A DNA stretch of 64,000 bases from assembly GCA_951812775.1 (NCBI GenBank), contig OX638326.1, positions 446,335 through 510,334 on the forward strand, written 5' to 3'. Shown piece after piece: positions 19,648 through 28,827 of the stretch. The position numbers and the translations under genes are program-made. The notes below the pieces were generated by a model. That model made no database searches, had not been told where the DNA came from, and saw only the letters and a program-made list of their open reading frames with translations. Source of the DNA: an uncultured Alphaproteobacteria bacterium. Lineage in GTDB: Bacteria; Pseudomonadota; Alphaproteobacteria; MPNO01; UBA2964. The first letter of the stretch is position 1. Each line of letters opens with the position of its first letter.

Positions 19648-21117
19648 ATGACTTTTGATGATCTCGGGCTCAGCCCGGAACTACTGTGCGCCATAGATGA
19701 CGCAGGTTATGAAACTCCAACTCCGATCCAGGAACAGGCGATTCCCTTCGTCTTGATGGGACGTGACGTATTGGGCTGCGCCCAAACGGGCACAGGTAAA
19801 ACGGCGTCCTTTACCTTGCCGATGATCGAGATTCTGGCGAGTGGTCGCAGCCGCGCTCGAATGGCTCGTAGCCTGATAATTACGCCGACCCGTGAATTGG
19901 CGACGCAGATTGCCGAGAATTTTGAAACTTATGGCAAGTATCACAAACTCTCCATGGCGCTGCTTATTGGCGGGGTTTCGTTTGATGAGCAAAACGCAAA
20001 ACTGGATCGTGGCGTCGATGTCCTGATTGCGACACCTGGCCGCCTACTGGACCATTTTGAACGTGGTCGTATATTGCTCACGGATATCAAAATCCTGGTG
20101 ATCGACGAAGCAGATCGCATGCTGGATATGGGCTTTATGCCCGATGTCGAAAAGATCGTTTCGCTTCTGCCACCAATTCGACAAACGCTATTCTTTTCAG
20201 CCACCATGCCCCCAGAAATTCGTCGGATCGCTGATAAATTTCTGATGAATCCCAAAGAAATTACTATTACACCGAAAACGGCAACTGCAGAAACCGTCGA
20301 GCAATTCCTGACAATTGTCGAGAACAAGGATTGGGCTAAACGCGATACATTGCGCAAAATGATCCGTTCCGAAGCTGTCGATAATGCGATTGTTTTCTGC
20401 AATCGCAAAAGAGACGTCGATACGTTAAACCGGTCTTTGATAAAACACGGCTTCAAGGCTGCCGCTCTTCACGGCGACATGTCTCAACCAGCTCGTCTAG
20501 AAACACTCGACGCCTTCAAGAATGGGGCAACTGAAATACTGGTCGCGAGTGATGTCGCCGCGCGTGGCCTGGATCTCCCCAAAGTGTCGCATGTCTTTAA
20601 CTATGACGTTCCGATGCACGCAGAAGACTATGTGCATCGAATTGGTCGAACCGGACGGGCCGGACGCGAAGGTCGTGCCCTGACGATAGCGACATCGGAT
20701 GACGGTAAGTTTTTGGACGCCGTCCAAAAATTTATCGGCAAAAAAATTGATCCGATAATCGTGGAAGGTGTCGAGCCGACCGACGTCAAGGCAGAAGAAC
20801 CCAGACGGGTCGGACGAAGACGCTCTGAGGAGGGTTCAAAAAAATCCCCTCGCCGTCGGAGACGCAAATCACCTGCAAGAAAATCCAACGAAACTGTTTC
20901 AGACGAAACTGGGTCGGAGGAAGCAGTGCCAGTCGAAGCAGCCCCTGCTGAAGCAGCGTCCCCCCAGCCTGAAACCAAAAAATCACGCCCGCCCCGGAAT
21001 CGTAAGCCAGCCCCCAAACGCCAACAAAATCAACAACCCGCTGAAGAAGCGGTCGTTGGAATGGGCTCGCATGTGCCTGCCTTTATGCTACGATCCCCCG
21101 CAGGTGAAGACGACTAG
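19648..21117 (+). CDS. DEAD-box RNA helicase (RhlE-like)
   Basis: This 489-residue ATP-dependent RNA helicase has the Q motif TPIQEQAIP, motif I AQTGTGKT, Ia TPTRELA, II DEAD, III SAT, V ATDVAARGLD-type (ASDVAARGLD) and VI HRIGRTGRAGR, all intact within about 380 residues. The last 110 residues are a low-complexity tail, first basic (RRRRKSPARK), then acidic/alanine-rich, then basic again, as in RhlE/CsdA-type proteins. Its TAG stop is in frame with the next gene three codons later. Confidence 0.93.
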   Translation: MTFDDLGLSPELLCAIDDAGYETPTPIQEQAIPFVLMGRDVLGCAQTGTGKTASFTLPMIEILASGRSRARMARSLIITPTRELATQIAENFETYGKYHKLSMALLIGGVSFDEQNAKLDRGVDVLIATPGRLLDHFERGRILLTDIKILVIDEADRMLDMGFMPDVEKIVSLLPPIRQTLFFSATMPPEIRRIADKFLMNPKEITITPKTATAETVEQFLTIVENKDWAKRDTLRKMIRSEAVDNAIVFCNRKRDVDTLNRSLIKHGFKAAALHGDMSQPARLETLDAFKNGATEILVASDVAARGLDLPKVSHVFNYDVPMHAEDYVHRIGRTGRAGREGRALTIATSDDGKFLDAVQKFIGKKIDPIIVEGVEPTDVKAEEPRRVGRRRSEEGSKKSPRRRRRKSPARKSNETVSDETGSEEAVPVEAAPAEAASPQPETKKSRPPRNRKPAPKRQQNQQPAEEAVVGMGSHVPAFMLRSPAGEDD

Positions 21118-21126
21118 AGTGATCCG

Positions 21127-21369
21127 ATGCAAACTATTTTCGTATTTTCCAAGTGCGAGCTCGGCGAAGCCTACAAAGTAGCTGATGAAGCCGTCCTGAA
21201 CGTCGAACAGGTTTCAGAGGTCCATTCGATTTCTGGTGAATATGATCTGCTCATGAAATGTTATTTGGATGACGATGTTGATATCGGCCATTTCGTGACT
21301 GAAAACCTTCAAACGCTCCCCGGCATCAAGGACACGTTTACGCTAATAGGCTTTAAAGCGTTTTCCTAA
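21127..21369 (+). CDS. Stand-alone Lrp/AsnC ligand-binding (RAM) domain protein
   Basis: This 80-residue protein consists only of the Lrp/AsnC C-terminal domain, with the pattern VxEVHSISGEYDLLMKC and TLPGIKDTFTLIGFKAF. No helix-turn-helix is present. Such small RAM proteins form dimers or higher rings and bind amino acids; some modulate full Lrp regulators. It begins nine bases after the helicase stop and is likely co-transcribed with it. Confidence 0.85.
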   Translation: MQTIFVFSKCELGEAYKVADEAVLNVEQVSEVHSISGEYDLLMKCYLDDDVDIGHFVTENLQTLPGIKDTFTLIGFKAFS

Positions 21370-21531
21370 ACCTTACTTATTTTCTTCGCGATATTTATAG
21401 AGCGGTGGTATTCCCTCCATCCGCACGCGTGGTTCATCCGTATCATCGATCGACGTTAAAGGCTGTACCTTTTTGAGAGACGCATGGCTACGGCGAATGA
21501 TGTCTTGATAATCCTCATCGCCGAGCTATTT

Positions 21532-21987
21532 CTAACGTAATTCCTCGTCACTCACTTCAGAAACAACCTTTGCCGGTATACTCGCCACGATACTTCGCGA
21601 CGGCACTGAAAAATTCGCCTTCACGAAGGCCAAAGCCGCAACGAAAGCGTAATCGCCGATATAAGCACCATCCATAATGACGGCATTCATACCGATCAAA
21701 ACACCTTTTTCAAGATGACAACCGTGCAGAACCGCGCCGTGACCGACATTCGCCGCCTCTTCCAGAATGGTTTCCCCGCCCGCGAAGGTGTGAGCGATAC
21801 AGCCATCCTGCATATTGCTCCGGGCTTTGAGGACAATACGCCCCATATCTCCACGCAAAGCGGCACCAGGACCGACATAGCAATTCTCACCAACAATTAC
21901 GTCACCGATAAGAACTGCCGTCGGGTGGATAAACGCACTCGGGTCGACGACAGGCACGATGCCGTCGATCGAATAAATATTTTCCAT
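21532..21987 (-). CDS. Gamma-carbonic anhydrase-like protein, truncated by in-frame TAGs
   Basis: This is a left-handed beta-helix hexapeptide-repeat protein of the PaaY/CaiE/gamma-carbonic anhydrase family. The repeats cover about residues 12-125 and carry metal-site histidines (IAHTFAG, VGHGAVLHG). The reading stops at TAG (21532-21534) after SDEELR. After a Lys codon comes a second TAG (21526-21528), and then the same frame continues with family-like C-terminal sequence (LGDEDYQDIIRRSHASLKK) to TAA at 21373. PaaY homologues carry W-K-K/Q at this point. The full original gene is therefore 21373-21987. It lies 14 bp after sufA on the same strand. Confidence 0.82.
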   Translation of the reverse strand: MENIYSIDGIVPVVDPSAFIHPTAVLIGDVIVGENCYVGPGAALRGDMGRIVLKARSNMQDGCIAHTFAGGETILEEAANVGHGAVLHGCHLEKGVLIGMNAVIMDGAYIGDYAFVAALAFVKANFSVPSRSIVASIPAKVVSEVSDEELR

Positions 21988-22001
21988 AAAGTTTGTCGCC
22001 G

Positions 22002-22361
22002 TTAGACGTTAAAGGACTCACCACACCCGCAGCGGCCAGATTCATTAGGATTGCGGAAAACAAAATTAGAGCCGAGTTTCTCTTCGACGAAATCCATTTC
22101 TGTGCCAACGAGATACATAACAGCCATTGGGTCGATCAAAAGATTGACGCCATCAAACTCCATAACCTCATCCGCGGCGCCTTTTTCTTCGGCAAAATCC
22201 ATTGCATATGTCAGGCCATTGCAACCGCCTTCATTTACAGCCAATCGTATCCCGGCTGCGTTTGGGTTGTGCGTTTCTATTAGTTTCTTCAGCTGGGCTG
22301 ACGCTGCCTCTGTAACTTTAAGAACAGCTGGACGCTCGCGTATTGTGTCTGTTGTCGTCAT
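22002..22361 (-). CDS. sufA: A-type Fe-S carrier SufA (HesB/IscA)
   Basis: This carrier of about 119 residues receives clusters from the Suf scaffold and passes them to target proteins. The three conserved cysteines are present: one in EGGCNGLTY and the pair in the C-terminal GRCGCGESF. The start at ATG 22361 (MTTTDTIRERP) follows GAGG; a GTG at 22376 overlapping the sufT stop is possible. It is part of the minus-strand suf operon. Confidence 0.93.
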   Translation of the reverse strand: MTTTDTIRERPAVLKVTEAASAQLKKLIETHNPNAAGIRLAVNEGGCNGLTYAMDFAEEKGAADEVMEFDGVNLLIDPMAVMYLVGTEMDFVEEKLGSNFVFRNPNESGRCGCGESFNV

Positions 22362-22372
22362 ATCTCGCGTCC

Positions 22373-22906
22373 TCACATAAATCCAAGTTCGAGTTTAGCC
22401 GCTTCACTCATTTGATCGGGGGTCCAGGCGGGCTCCCAAACAAGTTCGACATTAACACCGCCGATACCCTCAACGCCCTGAACAACTCGTTCCACATCTC
22501 CCGGCAGAGTTCCGGCCACGGGACAGGCTGGCGAGGTAAGCGTCATATCGATTCTGACATCGTTCATTCCGTTGATATCAATATTATAGATAAGACCTAA
22601 CTCATAAATGTTAACCGGAATCTCGGGATCAAAGACCGTTGAAATCGCTTCAATAACTTTGCCCTCGAACTGTGCCTCAGCAATATCAATTTCAGTGCCG
22701 GGCACAGGTTCTGTCTGCTCTTCCGCCTTCTGCGGTATTCCAGTAACAGGTTCTTCAATAGACACAGGCTGGCTCGGGGCAATGGGGCGCTGAACAGGCT
22801 CCTGCTCGGGCATCGATTCCATTTGCGCGGGCTCTGATACAGCCTCAGGTGCTGCTTCAATAGGCGGTTCCGACTCTGGTGGCATTGGTTTTTTCCAAAA
22901 CATCAT
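22373..22906 (-). CDS. sufT: SufT-type DUF59/MIP18 protein with long N-terminal extension
   Basis: This protein has 177 residues. The last 105 form a DUF59 (MIP18) domain with VFDPEIPVNIYELGLIY, the TLTSPACPVAG motif with its conserved Cys, and GVNVELVWEPAWTPDQMSE. SufT assists Fe-S cluster maturation. The first 70 residues are low-complexity Pro/Glu/Gln and probably disordered, longer than in most homologues. It sits between sufU and sufA, a common alphaproteobacterial order. Confidence 0.9.
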   Translation of the reverse strand: MMFWKKPMPPESEPPIEAAPEAVSEPAQMESMPEQEPVQRPIAPSQPVSIEEPVTGIPQKAEEQTEPVPGTEIDIAEAQFEGKVIEAISTVFDPEIPVNIYELGLIYNIDINGMNDVRIDMTLTSPACPVAGTLPGDVERVVQGVEGIGGVNVELVWEPAWTPDQMSEAAKLELGFM

Positions 22907-22916
22907 CTTTTGACAC

Positions 22917-23369
22917 TCATTCCGTCTTTACATCTTCATCAGTTCCGTCGAGCGCAGCGATCATTGCATGCCATGCCAACGTTGCGCATTTGATGCGCGT
23001 CGGGAAATCTTTGACCCCTGAAAGCGTTTCGAGTTCCGCTAGATCAGGGCCAGCTCCTATACCGTTCTCCCCGGTTACTAGAGCATGAAACTTCTCAAAC
23101 AAGGCCTTCGCCTCTTCGATCGATTTTCCTTTGATCATTTCCGTCATCATTGACGCGGACGCCAGTGAAATTGCACAGCCCCGTGCATCGAACTGCGCCT
23201 CTGATATCTCTTCTCCATCAAGACTAAGGAACACCGTCACGCGATCACCACAAAGCGGATTATTCCCGCGAGCAGAACGATCCGCTTCTTCCGCTGCACC
23301 AAAATTACGGGGATTTCGGCTATGGTCGAGAATGACCTCCTGATAGAGATCTGTGAGCCCGTCATTCAT
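22917..23369 (-). CDS. sufU: Fe-S cluster scaffold/sulfur acceptor SufU
   Basis: This is a 150-residue NifU N-terminal-like protein. It has the three cysteines of SufU (NPLCGDR, DARGCAISLAS, and one in KCATLAWHA) and the short insertion between the second and third that separates SufU from IscU. SufU accepts persulfide from SufS. No SufE is encoded here, which fits a SufS-SufU pair. Its ATG overlaps the sufS stop (ATGA). Confidence 0.93.
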   Translation of the reverse strand: MNDGLTDLYQEVILDHSRNPRNFGAAEEADRSARGNNPLCGDRVTVFLSLDGEEISEAQFDARGCAISLASASMMTEMIKGKSIEEAKALFEKFHALVTGENGIGAGPDLAELETLSGVKDFPTRIKCATLAWHAMIAALDGTDEDVKTE

Positions 23370-24622
23370 CAGCCGAAGATCTCCTGCACGCGACCGAGGC
23401 CTGCAACAAGGGAGTCGATTTCCTCACGCGTATTATACATGCCGATAGAAGCACGAATCGTCGCTGCAATATCAAAGCGATCCATAACCGGTTGCGCACA
23501 ATGGTGACCGGTGCGCACCGCAATTCCTTCGCGATCCAAGATTGTGCCAACGTCATGAGGATGTACCGTTTCAAGAACGAAGGACAGGATTGCGGCTTTC
23601 GCCGACGCGGTCCCAATTATTCGCAAGCTATTGATTTCGCTTAGCTTTGCTGTACCGTACTCAAGCAAATCATGTTCGTAAGCGGCGATATTCTTGAGAC
23701 CCAACGCGTTAATATAGTCAATCGCAGCCCCCATACCGATAATGCCGGAAATATGAGGGGTCCCTGCTTCAAACTTAAACGGCAGGTCGGCATAGGTCGT
23801 TTTCTCGAAAGTGACGACATCAATCATCTCGCCACCACCATGATAAGGCGGCATTGCTTCCAGCAATTCTGCTTTCCCATACAGAACACCAATACCACTC
23901 GGGCCGTATATCTTATGTCCTGAGAAAACATAGAAATCTACATCGAGAGCCTGCATATCCAGCGCCATGTGTGGTGCGGCCTGGCAACCATCGAGTAGAA
24001 CCGGGACGTCCTTCTCGTGGGCAATCCGGATAATTTCCTCAACCGAGACAATCGTGCCCAGTGCGTTCGATACATGTGTGATGGCAACAATTTTTGTTTT
24101 ATCCGAGATCAGAGCGGCATAGGCGTCCATATCGAGGGCGCCATCATCACTGATCGGAACGACCTTCAATTGCGCACCAGTTTGTTCGGCGACCAATTGC
24201 CAGGGCACAATATTGGAATGATGCTCCATCACAGAAAGGATAATCTCGTCACCTTCTGACAGATTCTGGCGTCCCCAACTCGATGCCACGAGATTTATGC
24301 CTTCAGTTGCCCCGCGAACAAAGATGACCTCGCGGATATCGCGCGCATTGATAAAGGCACGAACCGTTTCACGCGCCGCCTCCATCGCATCTGTTGCTTT
24401 CTGGCTCATATAATGAACGCCGCGATGGACATTTGCGTACTCAGTCTCATAAACCGTCGAAATGGCATCAATCACAGCGCGTGGCTTTTGAGCACTCGCC
24501 CCACTGTCGAAATAGACCAGCGGTTTGCCATAGACCTCTTCAGACAGGATCGGGAAATCCTGCCGGACACGCTCAACATCGAAACCCGGCGATCGCAAAG
24601 CATTATCGGGATTTGTGGCCAT
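23369..24622 (-). CDS. sufS: Cysteine desulfurase SufS
   Basis: This 417-residue PLP enzyme releases sulfur from cysteine as a persulfide. The Schiff-base Lys is in FSGHKIYGPSG, the active Cys in RTGHHCAQP, and ATEGINLVASSW and THVSNALGT are typical SufS blocks. The start at 24622 (MATNPDN) lies two bases after the sufD stop; an open frame upstream to 24664 would overlap sufD and adds non-conserved residues. Confidence 0.95.
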   Translation of the reverse strand: MATNPDNALRSPGFDVERVRQDFPILSEEVYGKPLVYFDSGASAQKPRAVIDAISTVYETEYANVHRGVHYMSQKATDAMEAARETVRAFINARDIREVIFVRGATEGINLVASSWGRQNLSEGDEIILSVMEHHSNIVPWQLVAEQTGAQLKVVPISDDGALDMDAYAALISDKTKIVAITHVSNALGTIVSVEEIIRIAHEKDVPVLLDGCQAAPHMALDMQALDVDFYVFSGHKIYGPSGIGVLYGKAELLEAMPPYHGGGEMIDVVTFEKTTYADLPFKFEAGTPHISGIIGMGAAIDYINALGLKNIAAYEHDLLEYGTAKLSEINSLRIIGTASAKAAILSFVLETVHPHDVGTILDREGIAVRTGHHCAQPVMDRFDIAATIRASIGMYNTREEIDSLVAGLGRVQEIFG

Positions 24623-24624
24623 CT

Positions 24625-25965
24625 CTATGCTGCTTCCTTTATCAAGGTAAGGTTCTCGAGCCACGACGACATCCGTGCCTCAAGACAGGAACGGATACTG
24701 TCTTCCGGCATGGTCTCAAGTAACTCTGCAACAAAGGCCTGCACCATCATGTTTTGTGCCGTAACCGCGTCGATCCCCCGGCTTTGCAAATAAAACAGCG
24801 CGTCCTGATCGAGGTCACCCACTGTAGCGCCATGGCTACATTTCACGTCATCGGCATGGATGATCAATTCAGGTTTACTGTCCGCCTGAGCATTTCGCGA
24901 CAATAAAAGATTTCGATTCATCTGATGGGCATCGGTCTTTTGCGCATCAGGGGCGACATGAACTCTTCCCTGAAAAACGGTATGCGCCCGGTCATCAAGC
25001 ACGTTTTTATAGATCTGGCTGCTGTGACAGTGTGACATTGCATGATCAACATCTGTCGTGTTGTCACAATGCTGGCGGTCCCGAACCAATGCGATCCCAT
25101 TCAGGGAACAGTCTGCACCTTCACCATCCAGCCGAATCCGAATTTCATTCCGGGCAAGCCTGCCACCTGCCGACAGAACGAAACTGTCAAAATGGGCATC
25201 GCGGCTAACACGCACACTGGTAAGTCCGATATGCCAAGCCGTCTGACTTTGGTCCTGGAGTATAACACTCCGAAGATTGGCTCCCTGCCCGAGATCTGCC
25301 TCGGTGACCACATTACAAAAGCTGCTAGAGGCCCCCAGCGATACATATGACTGCATCACTGTCGCTTTGCTATTGGCGCCGACAACAATAAAATTACGTA
25401 AATGAGACTCCGTAGCTGAGTTATCTGTGACAACGAAAACAAGCTGGATCGGCATTTCGACTGAAACATTGTCGGCAACCCGACAAACGCCGCCATCCTG
25501 CATGAGCATCGTGTTCAGCGCAGCTAGTCCCGGCTGATCGACATCCGCAATTTCGCCAACGCCATTCGCTGCCTCTAGGTCTTTGTCCGAGAGGGCGTCA
25601 GCCAACGACGAAAAGCTCAGCCCTTCGGGTAACTCGTCCAATTGCGACAGGGTCGGTACAAACCGACCATCAACAAATACCGCGACAAACGCGTGATCAA
25701 TCACAAAAGGCGCTATATCAGCTTGCGTAACAGAAGCCTCTGGCGCCGATGAGAACTCGGCACGATGCAGATTCCGAAGATCGGTGTACTTCCAGCTTTC
25801 GACACGACGTGTTGGCAAACCCTCTCGAGACAGCGCCGATTGTGCCCGTTCCCGTATGGATTTTATCCCGTCATGCTCGGCACCTGGTAACTGGGCACCT
25901 TGCGCTGCAAATTGATCGCAGTACTTCTTTACAACTGGATCCGTCAAAGGTTGTACTAAGGACAT
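24625..25965 (-). CDS. sufD: Fe-S cluster assembly protein SufD
   Basis: This 446-residue beta-helix component of the SufBC2D scaffold has the N-terminal helical region with WKYTDLR. The C-terminal SufBD core contains DDRAHTVFQGRVHV, QMNRNLLLS, IHADDVKCSHGATVGDLD and the sulfur-relay His/Cys-type residues, followed by LFYLQSRGID. It ends in TAG at the natural C terminus, which shows that TAG works as a stop in this genome. It lies 18 bp after sufC. Confidence 0.95.
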   Translation of the reverse strand: MSLVQPLTDPVVKKYCDQFAAQGAQLPGAEHDGIKSIRERAQSALSREGLPTRRVESWKYTDLRNLHRAEFSSAPEASVTQADIAPFVIDHAFVAVFVDGRFVPTLSQLDELPEGLSFSSLADALSDKDLEAANGVGEIADVDQPGLAALNTMLMQDGGVCRVADNVSVEMPIQLVFVVTDNSATESHLRNFIVVGANSKATVMQSYVSLGASSSFCNVVTEADLGQGANLRSVILQDQSQTAWHIGLTSVRVSRDAHFDSFVLSAGGRLARNEIRIRLDGEGADCSLNGIALVRDRQHCDNTTDVDHAMSHCHSSQIYKNVLDDRAHTVFQGRVHVAPDAQKTDAHQMNRNLLLSRNAQADSKPELIIHADDVKCSHGATVGDLDQDALFYLQSRGIDAVTAQNMMVQAFVAELLETMPEDSIRSCLEARMSSWLENLTLIKEAA

Positions 25966-25983
25966 TACGATACGCTCTCCGCC

Positions 25984-26742
25984 TCAGGCCGCTTCCGTGT
26001 CTTCAAGGCCCAACATGGCATAGCCATTTTTTTCCAGCTCGAGCGCCAGGCTTTTATCTCCCGAAGCAGCGATCTTGCCATGCGCCAACACATGAACGTA
26101 ATCCGGTACAATATAGCTCAGCAGGCGTTGATAATGCGTGATAACCAGCGAGGAGCGTTCTGGGCTGCGGAGCGCATTTACGCCATCAGCAACCGCCTTG
26201 AGCGCATCAATATCGAGTCCGGAGTCCGTCTCATCGAGGACTGCCAGGCTTGGCTCCAGCAATGACATCTGCAGCACTTCATTGCGCTTTTTCTCACCAC
26301 CGGAGAAACCGACATTGACGGGGCGCTGCAACAGCTTGTCATCCATTTCCAGCGACTTCGCCGTGGCACGAACCAGTTTGAGAAAATCCACAGCCGAGAT
26401 TTCGTCTTCACCTCGATAGCGCCGTACGGAATTCAGTGACGTCCGCAAAAAATTCATACTCGAAACACCCGGAATTTCTACCGGGTACTGGAATGCAAGA
26501 AAAATGCCTTCCCCTGCCCGTTCATGAACCTCAAGCTCCAGCAAATTCTTGCCGTTATAGATAATCTCACCATCGGTAACCTCGTAACCTTCGCGCCCGG
26601 ACAGCACGTACGACAATGTACTTTTGCCCGAACCGTTTGGTCCCATGATGGCGTGGACTTCACCCGCACCGATTTCCAGATACACACCTTGCAGGATTTC
26701 CTTGCCGTGAACGGTGGCATGCAGGTTCTTGATTGAAAGCAT
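25984..26742 (-). CDS. sufC: Fe-S cluster assembly ATPase SufC
   Basis: This 252-residue ABC-type ATPase drives conformational change in SufBCD. Walker A GPNGSGKST is near residues 35-43, the signature GFSGGEKKRNE near 147-157, and Walker B LAVLDETDSGLDIDAL just after. The SufC-specific ETDSGLD stretch separates it from transporter ATPases. It lies between sufB and sufD. Confidence 0.96.
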   Translation of the reverse strand: MLSIKNLHATVHGKEILQGVYLEIGAGEVHAIMGPNGSGKSTLSYVLSGREGYEVTDGEIIYNGKNLLELEVHERAGEGIFLAFQYPVEIPGVSSMNFLRTSLNSVRRYRGEDEISAVDFLKLVRATAKSLEMDDKLLQRPVNVGFSGGEKKRNEVLQMSLLEPSLAVLDETDSGLDIDALKAVADGVNALRSPERSSLVITHYQRLLSYIVPDYVHVLAHGKIAASGDKSLALELEKNGYAMLGLEDTEAA

Positions 26743-26768
26743 CTCTAATCTATTCCTTTAAACCGCGT

Positions 26769-28223
26769 CTAACCGACGCTGCCTTCGAGGCTGACAGCCA
26801 GAAGTTTCTGCGCCTCGACCGCAAATTCCATCGGAAGTTCCTTCAGAACTTCCTTGCAATAACCGTTAACGATCAGCGACACTGCATCTTCCGCCGACAA
26901 TCCGCGCTGCATGACGTAAAACATCTGATCTTCACTGATTTTCGAGGTTGTCGCTTCATGCTCAACTTGCGCCGACGGGTTACCAGTTTCGATATAGGGC
27001 ACGGTATGCGCGCCACACTTGTCGCCAATCAGCAGGGAATCACATTGCGTAAAGTTGCGTGCGCCATCAGCACTGCCCAACACCTTTACCAAACCGCGAT
27101 AGGTATTCTGCCCCTTACCGGCCGAGATTCCCTTCGAGATAATGGTGCTCGAGGTATTCCGACCAACATGGATCATCTTGGTGCCGGTATCCGCCTGCTG
27201 ACAATTATTGGTCAGCGCCACCGAGTAAAATTCACCGACTGAATTATCCCCTTCCAAAATGCAGCTTGGATATTTCCACGTCACAGCAGAACCGGTTTCA
27301 ACCTGGGTCCAGGAAATCTTCGAATTCCGGCCACGACAGGCGCCCCGCTTCGTTACGAAATTATAGATGCCGCCCTTACCGTCTTCGTCGCCGGGGTACC
27401 AGTTCTGAACCGTTGAATATTTGATCTCGGCATCGTCATGCGCAATCAGCTCGACAACGGCAGCATGAAGCTGGTTCTCATCACGCATCGGCGCTGTGCA
27501 GCCTTCAAGATAGCTAACGTAGGACCCTTCATCGGCAATGATCAACGTCCGTTCAAATTGGCCGGTTTTCGCGGCATTGATCCGGAAATAGGTCGACAGC
27601 TCCATCGGACAGCGCACGCCCTTTGGCACATAAACAAATGTGCCATCGCTATAAACGGCGGAATTCAGCGTCGCGAAAAAATTATCCGATTGCGGAACCA
27701 CTGTTCCAAGGTATTTACGAACCAGTTCAGGGTGATCTTTTACGGCCTCGCTGAGGGGGCAAAAGATTACACCCACTTCTTCCAGCTTATCCTTGAAGGT
27801 TGTCGCGACCGATACGCTGTCAAAAACCGCATCCACGGCAACGCCCGCCAGAGCCGCGCGTTCATGTAGTGGTATGCCGAGTTTCTCGTATGTTTCAAGC
27901 AGCGCAGGATCAACCTCATCGAGGCTTTTCGGCGCGTCATCATCCGATTTCGGGGCGGCAAAATAATAAGCATCCTGATAATCAATCTCAGGATAATCCA
28001 CCAATGCCCATTTCGGCTCTTCCATCGTCAACCATTGGCGATAAGCCTCAAGACGCCATTCCAGGAGCCAGTCAGGCTCTTCCTTTTTCGCCGAAATAAA
28101 CCGTACGATATCTTCGTTGAGGCCCTTGGGCGCAAACTCGGATTCAATCTCGGTGACAAAACCGTACTTGTACTCACTGTCTTCAGCGAGCTCTTCAGCT
28201 GTCTGAGGGGCTACTTCCGCCAT
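26769..28223 (-). CDS. sufB: Fe-S cluster assembly protein SufB
   Basis: This 484-residue scaffold subunit is where new Fe-S clusters form. Conserved blocks include [57 protein letters not shown], the [23 protein letters not shown] stretch, and the C-terminal ARGIS-like [14 protein letters not shown]. The gene ends LEGSVG and TAG, the usual SufB C terminus. It is two bases from the regulator gene and heads the structural suf genes. Confidence 0.97.
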   Translation of the reverse strand: MAEVAPQTAEELAEDSEYKYGFVTEIESEFAPKGLNEDIVRFISAKKEEPDWLLEWRLEAYRQWLTMEEPKWALVDYPEIDYQDAYYFAAPKSDDDAPKSLDEVDPALLETYEKLGIPLHERAALAGVAVDAVFDSVSVATTFKDKLEEVGVIFCPLSEAVKDHPELVRKYLGTVVPQSDNFFATLNSAVYSDGTFVYVPKGVRCPMELSTYFRINAAKTGQFERTLIIADEGSYVSYLEGCTAPMRDENQLHAAVVELIAHDDAEIKYSTVQNWYPGDEDGKGGIYNFVTKRGACRGRNSKISWTQVETGSAVTWKYPSCILEGDNSVGEFYSVALTNNCQQADTGTKMIHVGRNTSSTIISKGISAGKGQNTYRGLVKVLGSADGARNFTQCDSLLIGDKCGAHTVPYIETGNPSAQVEHEATTSKISEDQMFYVMQRGLSAEDAVSLIVNGYCKEVLKELPMEFAVEAQKLLAVSLEGSVG

Positions 28224-28225
28224 CT

Positions 28226-28693
28226 CTACTCTCCCCCGGCCACTGCATTAGGCGCAGGCTCGTACGGACGGTGAGGCACAAAAGGCGCCATCTGAGGCGT
28301 CATATCAGCCAACGTTACATCACGGAGCGCGCCGATCACGGCATCATTGATTTTGCGCCAATTGGTTCGAGTCGGACACAGCGCTTCAATTTCGCAGACC
28401 CCGTCTTCGTCAACGGTACAATCCGTCAACGCGATTGGCCCATCGACAGCCGCAATAATCTCTGTCACGGGAATGTCAGTCGCTGCGCGCACCAGGGCAT
28501 ACCCGCCCTTGGCACCGCGCTGCGACTCAACAAGCCCAGCCTGAACCAGCTGTTTCAGCGTTTTGGCCACGGTCGGCACCGGAAGACCTGTGACCAACGC
28601 CAAATCAGGCGCCTGCATCAATGATGACGGGCGGCCCGCAAGTTGGGTCATTAACACGATTGAATAATCGGCCAGACGGCTAAGCTTTATCAA
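28226..28693 (-). CDS. Rrf2-family Fe-S regulator of the suf operon
   Basis: This 155-residue winged-helix regulator (SUF-type Rrf2/IscR) has the HTH in residues about 1-60 ([32 protein letters not shown]). Three cysteines in [16 protein letters not shown] near residues 93-107 should ligate an Fe-S cluster for sensing cluster demand. The start is TTG at 28693, with GAGGG nine bases upstream; the protein opens [10 protein letters not shown] as in its family. As first gene of the suf operon it probably autoregulates through the palindromes just upstream. Confidence 0.9.
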   Translation of the reverse strand: MIKLSRLADYSIVLMTQLAGRPSSLMQAPDLALVTGLPVPTVAKTLKQLVQAGLVESQRGAKGGYALVRAATDIPVTEIIAAVDGPIALTDCTVDEDGVCEIEALCPTRTNWRKINDAVIGALRDVTLADMTPQMAPFVPHRPYEPAPNAVAGGE

Positions 28694-28720
28694 AGGGTTA
28701 TCCCTCTTTTTCCTCTAATC

Positions 28721-28760
28721 AGGACCGAATTGGTCCTAGTATATCGGACTGTTTTAGTCT
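28721..28760 (-). promoter_or_regulatory. Suf operon promoter with two operator-like palindromes
   Basis: AGGACCGAATTGGTCCT (28721-28737) is a perfect 6-bp inverted repeat around 5 bases. GACTGTTTTAGTC (28747-28759) is a second inverted repeat. Between them, on the minus strand, lies the -10-like hexamer TATACT (28743-28738). The -35 match is poor. The layout suits control by the Fe-S regulator encoded 28 bp downstream. Confidence 0.7.
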
Positions 28761-28827
28761 GAAAGGAAAATAAGGATAATCACAAGGAAGTCAACGGGTC
28801 TTAAGTAATTGTTTTAATTGATTTATG

